This document shows positions 1 through 6,075 of a DNA stretch of 6,301 nucleotides, in pieces. The stretch spans positions 1 to 6,301 of the forward strand of contig CAYIXE010000047.1 of the NCBI GenBank assembly GCA_964367095.1. The letters run 5' to 3'. Under the pieces are notes generated by a model. That model ran no database searches. It saw nothing but the letters and a program-made list of their open reading frames with translations, and had not been told where the DNA came from. This DNA comes from UBA927 sp964367095 (GTDB taxonomy: Bacteria; Patescibacteriota; Microgenomatia; UBA10105; UBA927). The position numbers and the translations under genes were made by a program. Each line of letters opens with the position of its first letter. The stretch's first letter is position 1.

Positions 1-45
1 TTTCGGTTAGATGCAAAACCACCGTACGGTATCATCTTCGATTAG
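1..45 (+). CDS. Possible C-terminal tail of an upstream gene (partial)
   Basis: The frame starting at base 1 is open for 14 codons and ends with TAG at 43-45. The predicted tail is FRLDAKPPYGIIFD. It could be the end of a + strand gene that begins left of the window. The stretch is too short to tell from chance, and no family can be recognised. A promoter for the next gene begins 14 bases further on, which would fit a gene end here. Confidence 0.2.
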   Translation, partial: FRLDAKPPYGIIFD

Positions 46-58
46 ACAGCACTTCTAG

Positions 59-88
59 TTGACAACATGGAAGCAATCACCTTATGCT
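59..88 (+). promoter_or_regulatory. Sigma-70-type promoter of the small membrane protein
   Basis: A perfect -35 box TTGACA lies at 59-64. A -10-like TATGCT (four of six consensus bases) lies at 83-88, with an 18-base spacer. Transcription would start near 95, leaving a leader of roughly 17 bases that holds the ribosome binding site of the ORF at 112. The position directly ahead of that ORF supports the call; the -10 box is only moderate. Confidence 0.5.
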
Positions 89-100
89 AGAAGGAGTTCA

Positions 101-109
101 TAAGGAGGA
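101..109 (+). promoter_or_regulatory. Strong Shine-Dalgarno sequence for the 44-residue ORF
   Basis: TAAGGAGG at 101-108 is a near-complete match to the 16S rRNA 3' end and lies 3 bases before the ATG at 112. A second, weaker AAGGAG lies at 91-96. This is the best ribosome binding site in the window and is the main reason for believing that the short ORF behind it is translated. Confidence 0.6.
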
Positions 110-111
110 CT

Positions 112-246
112 ATGAAAAAGAAAACTGCCCGAACTACTAAATCTATGCATCCGAGTGAAAGCGTCATCATTCAGCTTGGCGTCGCGTTCATCGTCGTTAG
201 TGGATTTGCCATTTTGGCATACTCGATTACACGATTTTTACCGTAA
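112..246 (+). CDS. Small single-pass membrane protein, 44 residues, function unknown
   Basis: This short ORF has its own promoter (TTGACA at 59-64) and a near-perfect Shine-Dalgarno sequence directly ahead of the ATG, so it is very likely a real gene. The protein begins with a basic stretch (MKKKTARTTK), followed by a short polar segment. Residues 18 to about 42 are then hydrophobic (VIIQLGVAFIVVSGFAILAY), which should form one membrane helix with the lysine-rich end in the cytoplasm. It ends with ITRFLP and TAA. No catalytic motif or known family is recognisable. It converges on rpoD, with 12 bases between the two stop codons and no obvious intrinsic terminator between them, so the two transcripts may overlap at their 3' ends. 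It could be a small structural or regulatory membrane peptide, but nothing in the sequence decides its role. Confidence 0.7.
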   Translation: MKKKTARTTKSMHPSESVIIQLGVAFIVVSGFAILAYSITRFLP

Positions 247-258
247 TTTATTACCCAA

Positions 259-1347
259 TTACTCGAGGTAGTCTTTGAGTTTCTTACTTCTACTTGGATG
301 TCTAAGTTTTCTCAATGCCTTTGCTTCTATCTGACGTATACGCTCGCGGGTCACACCAAACTGTGCACCAACTTCTTCCAACGTTCTCGGTCTGCCATCC
401 TCTAATCCAAATCGCAATATAAGAACTCTTTTTTCGCGGTCAGAAAGAGTGGCCAACACTTCTTCCATATGTTCTTTAAGAAGCTGGCGCGATGTTTGTT
501 CATACGGCGTAGGTCCAGTATCTGAAATGAAGTCGCCCAAATGACTATCTTCTTCGTCGCCAACCGGCGTTTCTAAACTTGTGGGTTCTTGGGAAACTTT
601 CATAATCTCCCGTACTTTAGAGACATCTATTTCCATGGCTTTTGCTATTTCTTCAGGTTGCGGTTCACGCCCCAAATCCTGCATCAAACGCCGAGAGATG
701 CGTGCGAATCGATTGATAGTCTCTACCATGTGTACAGGAATACGAATGGTACGTGCTTGATCTGCTATAGCGCGTGTAATTGCCTGCCGTATCCACCAGG
801 TCGCATACGTTGAAAATTTAAATCCTTTACGCCAATCGTATTTTTCTACTGCCCTAATTAATCCTTGATTCCCTTCTTGGATAAGGTCAAGAAGACTCAT
901 GCCCCGACCTATATACTTTTTGGCAATGGATACAACGAGTCGCAAATTACTCTCCGTCAATTTCTTTTTTGCCCGCTTATCGCCTTTTTCGTATTTTTTT
1001 GCCAAACTCATTTCATCTGCAAATGTAAGAAGCGGTATACGCCCAATTTCCTTTAGATACATGCGTACGGGATCAGAAATCCCTTCGTCCCCTGCACGCA
1101 CCAGCGCCTCAATTTCTTTCTCTAAATCAGCAATACTTTTTCGCGCTTCCTTTTCGATATCCTGAGAGGTCGTTTCAAACACGTCAATGCCCGCTCGTAT
1201 CAATTGATCGTAGAGATGATCAAGGTCTGCTATTTTTTCTTCTGGTTTTGGAAACACGACGAGGATATCTTCCTGTGTGATAAATCCGTTTTCTTTACCT
1301 TGTTTTACAAGATCAGTAGGTGAGGTACTTGTCCGTATTTTTGTCAT
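259..1347 (-). CDS. rpoD: Housekeeping RNA polymerase sigma factor (sigma-70/sigma-A, RpoD)
   Basis: The product directs RNA polymerase core enzyme to -35/-10 promoters of essential genes. Its 362 residues are close to the roughly 370 of Gram-positive sigma-A and lack the long non-conserved insert of E. coli RpoD. Domains in order: a region 1.1-like segment (about 10-60); region 1.2 from DPVRMYLKEIGRIPLL (92-107); region 2 (about 132-200), with the core-binding LLDLIQEGNQGLIRAVEKYD and the -10-reading YATWWIRQAITRAIAD (181-196); region 3 from HMVETINR (206-213); and region 4 (about 295-350), with the -35-reading helix-turn-helix TLEEVGAQFGVTRERIRQIE (322-341). These are primary-sigma signatures, not those of an alternative factor. 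The start is the first ATG and has only a weak GGAAAG ahead of it at 1350-1355. The gene lies 64 bases downstream of dnaG, the classical pairing, and is the last gene of the minus-strand series. Confidence 0.98.
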   Translation of the reverse strand: MTKIRTSTSPTDLVKQGKENGFITQEDILVVFPKPEEKIADLDHLYDQLIRAGIDVFETTSQDIEKEARKSIADLEKEIEALVRAGDEGISDPVRMYLKEIGRIPLLTFADEMSLAKKYEKGDKRAKKKLTESNLRLVVSIAKKYIGRGMSLLDLIQEGNQGLIRAVEKYDWRKGFKFSTYATWWIRQAITRAIADQARTIRIPVHMVETINRFARISRRLMQDLGREPQPEEIAKAMEIDVSKVREIMKVSQEPTSLETPVGDEEDSHLGDFISDTGPTPYEQTSRQLLKEHMEEVLATLSDREKRVLILRFGLEDGRPRTLEEVGAQFGVTRERIRQIEAKALRKLRHPSRSKKLKDYLE

Positions 1348-1399
1348 AACTTTCCGAGAGCAGCTGTTTTATATAAACATGCGGCTTCGCTTGAGGCTT

Positions 1400-1428
1400 A
1401 GTATACCGTATCTAGCTTTCTTTTTCTA
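1400..1428 (-). promoter_or_regulatory. Possible internal promoter for rpoD
   Basis: Read on the minus strand, TATACT (1405-1400, five of six consensus bases) lies 17 bases downstream of TAGAAA (1428-1423, four of six). This puts a start near 1393, with a leader of about 45 bases before the rpoD ATG. The -35 box lies in the last codons of dnaG. A separate rpoD promoter inside this operon is common in other bacteria, but this match is modest and could be chance. Confidence 0.3.
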
Positions 1429-3193
1429 GGCCTGCCCGTTCTATCGTTAAGGCTTTAAGCGTATCTTCCAGTGTCGAAATATCATCAGCCGATGCATTTT
1501 CATGTCCCATGGTAGACACGAGACGTTTCATCGTTTCTTTAATATGAAGTCGACGAAGCTCAATCAACGTCTTTTTCCACTCACGATCATAGCGTTTTGC
1601 GTCAACGAGAATTTCTGACATATCCCACAAAAACGCCTCATCAAATACCGGCAGCAATTCTTTGGCAAACTTTAAGGCAAATGCTTTGGGATCATATTGA
1701 GGATGGGTTTTACACCACACAAGTAAATTCTCGACAATCATTCTCACCGCAGGATAACACATCTCCTCGACACGGATTGCACTTGTAAGAATCGGCAACT
1801 TCACGATAGGATCTCCCTGCACTAAAAGCGCGAGCAGATAAAGCTCCATCCTCTCCCGACGCGTCAGCGATTCCTGACCAGGCAACTCTGGTCTGACGTC
1901 TACTGGTGCCGCACGACCGGTTTTTTGCATACGACTGACACTCTCCTGCACTGTTTCTTCCGGCACATCCAATTTTTTGGCAAGAGCACGAATATAGTGC
2001 CCTGCTACTACCGGATTTTCAATTTTTGACAACACTGGCACGAGTTCTTCTGTAATTTTTTTCTTCCCGAAAGAAACGGTTGAATCGAACCTGAGGCACG
2101 CGGAGTTTATGAAATAATCATAAACTGGTATTGCGTGCTTTATCGCTTTTTTAAACGCGACCGGATCATCCCTCACTGCATCATCCGGGTCTTTTCCTGA
2201 AGACATGGTGACAACGCGCATATCAAATCCGCTTTTGTCTGCTATCTCAATGCCACGCCTTGAAGCGGCATCTCCCGCTAGATCGCTATCAAGAGCAAAC
2301 ACGAGCCGTTCGGCAAATCGCCGCAATAATCGTGCATGTTCTTCTGTGACCGCTGATCCTTTGATAGCAACGACATTTCCTATACCCGCTTGAAAAGAAG
2401 ATATGACGTCCAGCTCGCCTTCCATAATAATTGCTTCTTGAGATTTTTGTATCGCATCTTTGGTCACATCGAGTCCAAAGAGCACTCGACTTTTTATATA
2501 CACTGGAGTTTCTGAGGTGTTGATGTACTTAGCCTCCTTCGCCTGTGCATCAAGAAGCCTTCCCGAAAATCCCACAACCTGTCCCCTGTGATCCCGCAAA
2601 GTAAACATGAGTCTCCCGCGAAACCTATCGTAATACCCTCGCCCCCCCTTGATGACAAGTCCTGCTGTTTCAAGCAGTGTGTGATCATATCCTTTTTTCA
2701 AAAGATACGTACTCAGGCCGTCCCAAATATTGGGGCTATACCCTATGCCAAACGTCACAATAGACTTGTCTTTAATACCTCTCGTTTTCACATACGCTCT
2801 CGCATTCTCGCCAACCTTGTGTTTGGTGAGAAGATAGTGATAATACTCACTGGCTAAATGATTGACTTCATAAATTTGCTGCTTAATCTTATTTTCTTCA
2901 GTTTCTGGAGCACGGCGTGTGAGGGTAAAGTTTGCCCTGTGAGCCAAAACCTCTAAACTTTCTGCAAAATCCAAATGCTCGTAAAGCATGACGAAATCAA
3001 AAACAGAGCCGCCTTTCCCACACCCGAAGCAATGAAACGTCTGCCGATCGGGCGAGACGATAAATGATGGAGATTTTTCGTTGTGAAACGGACAGAGCCC
3101 CTTTAAATTTCGGCCTGTTTTTTTCAAGGGAACACGTTCACTGACAACTTCTACGATATCTACCCGTGTTTTGACTTCTTCAACATCTGACAT
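1412..3193 (-). CDS. dnaG: DNA primase DnaG
   Basis: The product synthesises the RNA primers that start lagging-strand DNA synthesis at the replication fork, working with the replicative helicase. Its 593 residues match the usual 580-650. The N-terminal CHC2 zinc-binding domain shows CPFH (C34, H37) and CFGC (C55, C58) in normal spacing. The catalytic core follows, with the YYDRFRGRLMF segment (187-197). The Toprim metal site is EGELDV (E258, E260), ALDSDLAGDAA (D302, D304) and GKDPDD (333-338). EGELDV and ALDSD differ slightly from the common EGYxDV and FDGD, but all acidic metal ligands are present. The C-terminal 150 residues are helical and divergent, as expected of the helicase-binding region. 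The start is the first ATG, with AGGGG at 3196-3200 ahead of it. It lies 41 bases after the gene for a membrane-anchored protein and 64 bases before rpoD. Confidence 0.98.
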   Translation of the reverse strand: MSDVEEVKTRVDIVEVVSERVPLKKTGRNLKGLCPFHNEKSPSFIVSPDRQTFHCFGCGKGGSVFDFVMLYEHLDFAESLEVLAHRANFTLTRRAPETEENKIKQQIYEVNHLASEYYHYLLTKHKVGENARAYVKTRGIKDKSIVTFGIGYSPNIWDGLSTYLLKKGYDHTLLETAGLVIKGGRGYYDRFRGRLMFTLRDHRGQVVGFSGRLLDAQAKEAKYINTSETPVYIKSRVLFGLDVTKDAIQKSQEAIIMEGELDVISSFQAGIGNVVAIKGSAVTEEHARLLRRFAERLVFALDSDLAGDAASRRGIEIADKSGFDMRVVTMSSGKDPDDAVRDDPVAFKKAIKHAIPVYDYFINSACLRFDSTVSFGKKKITEELVPVLSKIENPVVAGHYIRALAKKLDVPEETVQESVSRMQKTGRAAPVDVRPELPGQESLTRRERMELYLLALLVQGDPIVKLPILTSAIRVEEMCYPAVRMIVENLLVWCKTHPQYDPKAFALKFAKELLPVFDEAFLWDMSEILVDAKRYDREWKKTLIELRRLHIKETMKRLVSTMGHENASADDISTLEDTLKALTIERAGLEKES

Positions 3194-3234
3194 GACCCCT
3201 AGAATACCACGAATACCCTGCGCGGTCTAATCGC

Positions 3235-3849
3235 TTAATTTTCGTTCTCTGACGCCAGCGTCACCATGATGCTTGTATCGTTCTTTTCTGTATCTGTCGT
3301 TATGGTCACCGTACCGACTAATCCATCTTTGGCAACCTTAAGCGTCGTCAAAGCCCCGAGAGACATCGTCTCATCCGTACTCCACCCAGCACTCTTTAAC
3401 TTCTCTTCATAAAATGCGACCACCGTGTCCGCTGAATCTTTGGTCGTAAATATTAACCAAAAACCTTTCTTCCCTTCCTGCATGCCTGATGCATTTCCGG
3501 CAAGCGTGGCGTTAGCGTAGAGTGGAAAATCTTTTGGGAAATCAGCAGACACCTTGCCTTGTCCGATACTGACTTCTGCTCCTGTTTTTTTATCTTTATA
3601 CACAAATCCTTCGCCACCCTTTTCCATGTCTATGGATACACCAGTTTTTTGCTCAATGCCCTTTTTGACCATATTTGCGCCAAACCGAGAAAACAAAAAT
3701 TTGCCTGTCGCTGCTAACCCAATGCCAGCGAGCATCAAAAGGATAAAGCACCCAATACCCACTTTCGCGATCGTGGGCAGGCCTTTACTCATCTTTGTGG
3801 CCTCATCTTTTTTAGTCACTTCTTTTTTTGCCATACGCCTCTCGATCAT
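3235..3849 (-). CDS. Membrane-anchored protein of unknown function with an outward-facing domain
   Basis: The protein has a charged cytoplasmic start rich in lysine and glutamate, one hydrophobic helix at about 29-49 (KVGIGCFILLMLAGIGLAAT) and an exported C-terminal domain of about 150 residues. The cysteine at 34 lies inside the helix and is not in a convincing lipobox, so this looks like a signal anchor, not a lipoprotein. The domain holds DFPKDFPLYANATL (103-116), followed by a beta-strand, VVAFYEEKLKSAGW (143-156) and two further strands. That order, with a proline-tyrosine entry and an FYxxxLxxxGW helix, is familiar from small exported bacterial domains, but I cannot assign a function. 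Two starts are possible: the ATG at 3849, whose ATGA overlaps the CPBP stop, and the ATG at 3834 (MAKKEVTKK), which has GAGAGG just ahead. I slightly favour 3834 on the ribosome binding site. The gene sits 41 bases before dnaG. Confidence 0.85.
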   Translation of the reverse strand: MIERRMAKKEVTKKDEATKMSKGLPTIAKVGIGCFILLMLAGIGLAATGKFLFSRFGANMVKKGIEQKTGVSIDMEKGGEGFVYKDKKTGAEVSIGQGKVSADFPKDFPLYANATLAGNASGMQEGKKGFWLIFTTKDSADTVVAFYEEKLKSAGWSTDETMSLGALTTLKVAKDGLVGTVTITTDTEKNDTSIMVTLASENEN

Positions 3850-4508
3850 TTCTTTATTTTCTGATAGTCATCCATATAATTACCAACTCTCCCGCCAAAG
3901 ACTAACCATCCTCTCGTCCAATTCGGGGCCAACGCAACTGTTGCGTCTGTGATGAAGTGAAACAATACAGCTAAATAAATATCTCCGGAAAATATTCGAA
4001 GCCATGCAAATATTGGTCCATACGCCAAAAATGTATAGAAAAATTGAATAATGATACTTCGCTTCCCGCTCCAATAATAATTTTTCAAGTGCCATGTACC
4101 AAATAGAAACGACGTAACACCTATGGTAATCCATTGATTGTGCCAAATAGCCTGTACAATCCCAAACAATATGCTTCTATATAAAATTTCTTCCATAAAA
4201 GATGCATACACACCCATAAGATAGAAATAAAGAACCCTTTGCTTTACTGCAGGTCTCAATCCAAGGACTGCAAATATAAATGTTACTACCAATGCGGCAA
4301 CTGAATACCAATGCTGCGAAACAAGTCCTAACTCTATATTCTCTATCATCAAGAGTGGAAGAAAGGAAAGTGTGAATAGCCATTTGAAGAAGGAAAAAAG
4401 ATGCCACCCATAATGCCAATTGTCTTTATAAATCCACTTCAAACAATAGAATAACGTAATTGGGGGAACTGAAGCATAAAGAATAAGCAATAATAATAAC
4501 CAATTCAT
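3846..4508 (-). CDS. CPBP-family (Abi/Rce1-like) intramembrane glutamic-type protease
   Basis: This 220-residue protein is mostly hydrophobic, with about six to seven predicted membrane segments. It carries the three conserved motifs of the CPBP/Abi family (PF02517): MEEILYR with E106, E107 and R111; FGTWH with F136 and H140; and HFITD with H184 and D188. These residues form the active site inside the membrane in the eukaryotic homologue Rce1. Bacterial members serve varied roles, including bacteriocin self-immunity, protein secretion and membrane-protein processing; the substrate cannot be read from sequence. The start ATG lies 3 bases after the Fic stop, and its Shine-Dalgarno GAAGG (4520-4516, spacing 7) lies in the last Fic codons, so the two genes are co-transcribed and probably translationally coupled. 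Its stop overlaps the ATG at 3849. It is moderately A+T-richer than dnaG (23 of 60 G+C at 4201-4260). Confidence 0.9.
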   Translation of the reverse strand: MNWLLLLLILYASVPPITLFYCLKWIYKDNWHYGWHLFSFFKWLFTLSFLPLLMIENIELGLVSQHWYSVAALVVTFIFAVLGLRPAVKQRVLYFYLMGVYASFMEEILYRSILFGIVQAIWHNQWITIGVTSFLFGTWHLKNYYWSGKRSIIIQFFYTFLAYGPIFAWLRIFSGDIYLAVLFHFITDATVALAPNWTRGWLVFGGRVGNYMDDYQKIKK

Positions 4509-4511
4509 TTT

Positions 4512-5843
4512 TTAACCTTCAAGCAATTTTTTTATTCCAGACGTGTTTGGAATAAAAACAAATTTTTTTCCATTATTCATACGTTGCAATAAATCTTTTT
4601 CTTCAAGATGCAATAAATCCACACGAGCAGTTTGATATGCAACTGCATTTTTAGATTGGTATGTTAATATATCTATTGTAGATTCTCTATTTGCATTCAG
4701 ATATTGCAATAACGATATTTGTCTCGCATTAAAATCACCTTTTATATCCACCGTCAATTTCTTTACTAATTTTTCATGTTCAATTTTTTCCTTATAGTGA
4801 TTAACAAAATCAAGAATCGCGTTAACGATAACCTCTAATTTATATGACAAAAAATATGTAAGGTCATTTTCATCTAATTCTGCATAAAGATATGAAGCAT
4901 CGTATTTATACTTTGAACGTTTGATAATTCTAGAGACTGATAAATATTGGAACATCCAATAATTTCTTTTTAATAAATACCAGTAAAATATTGCCCTCGC
5001 AGTTCTCCCATTACCATCAACAAATGGATGAAGATAGGCTATCCAAAAATGTAAGATACACGCTTTAATAACAGGATGAACAAAATTTTCAATGTTCTCT
5101 GATTCATTTGCATATTTAATTAAACGATCTAATTCTTTATTTACAAATGCTTCATTCGGTGGGGTAAAGACAATTTCTCCTGTGATACGATTCATTATAT
5201 GAATACCATCATTATCAGTTCTATATTTTCCAGCATCTTTTGGATCATCTAACGTTCCCTCTGTTATATTTTTCTGGATTTCCAATAACATATTCTTACT
5301 TAAATCTAACTCTTTCCAATCCATAAGTCTTTGCATGACTAAATAATTATTCACTATCATCTGCTCGTCTCTAGTTCTCGCTTTACGCTTTGATAAAAGC
5401 ATTTCTTTTGCTACTTTTCTTGAAGTATTCGCTCCTTCTATTTGGCTTGATGCAATAGCTTCTTCTGTAAGACTGCTAATAATCATTTGTGCTTTTTGAG
5501 ATTCCGTTGGTCTACCTAAATCTGTGCTGATAAAACCACTTGTATTTGAGTCTATATAACTTAATTTCTGAAACATTGTTTTAGTAATCCCAAAAGAAAA
5601 ACTATTATTTCTTAACGAAAAAATTGGAGATTTTTCACTGGTAGAAGTTCTTGTAAATTTTAAAAATGCCCATGCTTCCTCAGACTTAAAGCCCTCAGGA
5701 ATTGGAAAATGTTTAAATTTATCCCAATACACGTAGTCTTTATCTGCGTGCTTAATGAGATCTCTAAGCGCACCAGATGCCAAAGCTTTCTTAAAAAAAT
5801 CTGGAGAAAACATCGACATCCATTGTGGAGGTTTTATAATCAT
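4512..5843 (-). CDS. Fic family protein, class II, with C-terminal winged helix
   Basis: Fic proteins usually transfer AMP from ATP to a hydroxyl side chain of a target protein. The active-site loop HPFVDGNGRTAR (272-283) is a full match to HxFx(D/E)GNGRxxR, with catalytic H272, metal-binding D276 and phosphate-binding N278, R280 and R283. SSQIEG (132-137) matches the inhibitory (S/T)xxxE(G/N) motif, with E136 expected to hold the enzyme off. Its place before the Fic core makes this class II. The flap TGEIVFTPP (221-229) is also present. Residues about 370-435 look like a winged helix-turn-helix, a common partner of this subfamily, so the protein may bind DNA. The target is unknown. The ATG at 5843 has no Shine-Dalgarno sequence; ATGs at codons 9 and 11 are no better. 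The gene is A+T-rich (15 of 60 G+C at 4561-4620). A repeated operator lies directly upstream, suggesting autoregulation. Confidence 0.95.
   Translation of the reverse strand: MIIKPPQWMSMFSPDFFKKALASGALRDLIKHADKDYVYWDKFKHFPIPEGFKSEEAWAFLKFTRTSTSEKSPIFSLRNNSFSFGITKTMFQKLSYIDSNTSGFISTDLGRPTESQKAQMIISSLTEEAIASSQIEGANTSRKVAKEMLLSKRKARTRDEQMIVNNYLVMQRLMDWKELDLSKNMLLEIQKNITEGTLDDPKDAGKYRTDNDGIHIMNRITGEIVFTPPNEAFVNKELDRLIKYANESENIENFVHPVIKACILHFWIAYLHPFVDGNGRTARAIFYWYLLKRNYWMFQYLSVSRIIKRSKYKYDASYLYAELDENDLTYFLSYKLEVIVNAILDFVNHYKEKIEHEKLVKKLTVDIKGDFNARQISLLQYLNANRESTIDILTYQSKNAVAYQTARVDLLHLEEKDLLQRMNNGKKFVFIPNTSGIKKLLEG
4516..4520 (-). promoter_or_regulatory. Ribosome binding site of the CPBP gene, inside the Fic gene end
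   Basis: GAAGG, read on the minus strand, lies 7 bases before the ATG at 4508 and is made of the last Fic codons (GAA GGT, then TAA). Ribosomes finishing Fic would stop almost on the next start codon, which fits translational coupling of the two proteins. Confidence 0.55.
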
Positions 5844-5853
5844 ATGTATTGAT

Positions 5854-5887
5854 TACTAATCATCTACTAAAATCTACTAATTTAGTA
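5854..5887 (-). repeat. Proximal operator block of the Fic gene (four half-sites)
   Basis: On the + strand TACTAA occurs at 5854, 5865 and 5875, and its inverse TTAGTA at 5882, giving spacings of 11, 10 and 7. The three direct copies lie one helical turn apart, on the same face of DNA. The innermost pair forms the palindrome TACTAA-T-TTAGTA (5875-5887). The block lies between the likely transcription start and the Fic start codon at 5843, so a bound protein would block early transcription, and the leader RNA carries the repeats. Confidence 0.75.
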
Positions 5888-5892
5888 ATTAA

Positions 5893-5921
5893 ACTATAAC
5901 ACATTAATTACTAATTGTCTA
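5893..5921 (-). promoter_or_regulatory. Promoter of the Fic-CPBP genes, interleaved with the operator
   Basis: On the minus strand TAGACA (5921-5916, five of six consensus bases) is followed after exactly 17 bases by TATAGT (5898-5893, five of six). Transcription would start near 5886, giving a leader of about 43 bases. The -35 box lies between two half-sites of the distal block, and the -10 box lies in the gap between the two blocks. A protein occupying either block would compete with RNA polymerase. Confidence 0.65.
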
Positions 5922-5942
5922 CTAATATCTACTAAATTAGTA
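5909..5942 (-). repeat. Distal operator block of the Fic gene (four half-sites)
   Basis: TACTAA occurs at 5909, 5920 and 5930, and TTAGTA at 5937: the same 11, 10, 7 spacing as the proximal block, displaced by exactly 55 bases for all four half-sites. Flanking bases are also conserved (ATCTACTAA in both). The innermost pair forms CTACTAA-A-TTAGTAG (5929-5943), an inverted repeat of seven bases around one centre base. A further TAGTAATTAG follows to 5950, so this block may be slightly longer than the other. Confidence 0.75.
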
Positions 5943-5950
5943 GTAATTAG

Positions 5951-6075
5951 CCTCAAATACTATAATTTTATATATTATTCATCAATTGTTGATGTAACTT
6001 CCCTGCAATCCATCCTGTGGACCACGCCCACGATTATACTAAAATTCAATACCAATCTTTATCCATCACTATGGA
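5951..6075. other. Intergenic stretch upstream of the Fic operator
   Basis: No ORF is supported here. The left half (5951-6000) is very A+T-rich and holds the palindrome CATCAA-TTG-TTGATG at 5980-5994. The right half is richer in G+C, with a short GTGG-A-CCAC palindrome at 6017-6025. On the minus strand a perfect TATAAT lies at 6038-6033, but no good -35 box precedes it. An inverted repeat ATCCAT-CACT-ATGGAT spans 6061-6076, just after the stop of the right-hand fragment. It lacks a following run of T, so it is not a clear terminator. Confidence 0.4.
5980..5994. repeat. Short palindrome CATCAA-TTG-TTGATG
   Basis: This is a perfect six-base inverted repeat around three bases, about 40 bases upstream of the distal operator block. 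Its sequence differs from the TACTAA half-sites, so if it is functional it would bind a different protein or form a small hairpin. In such A+T-rich DNA a chance origin is quite possible. Confidence 0.3.

Noticed and set aside
21..30. Perfect ten-base palindrome ACCGTACGGT near the left edge
   Set aside because: A single palindrome of ten bases with no second copy and no T run after it; it could be chance within a coding tail.
243..254. GTAAT-TT-ATTAC between the convergent stops as a two-way terminator
   Set aside because: The five-base stem is all A/T except one pair and no T run follows on either strand, so it does not qualify as an intrinsic terminator.
2494..2857. Open frames on both strands inside dnaG (64 and 89 codons)
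   Set aside because: They lie in other frames of a clear primase gene, show no protein family features and have no ribosome binding site of note.
3554..3952. 132-codon + strand open frame across the membrane-anchored protein and CPBP gene ends
   Set aside because: It is antisense to two supported genes, and its composition follows from their codons; no domain is recognisable.
4512..5843. Doc-type toxin needing a separate antitoxin
   Set aside because: The length, the HPFVDGNGR loop with a full GNGRxxR and the built-in SSQIEG motif fit a self-inhibited class II Fic protein; no small antitoxin ORF precedes it.
5854..5942. CRISPR array
   Set aside because: Two blocks only, with half-sites 10-11 bases apart and no spacers of constant length; the layout fits an operator.
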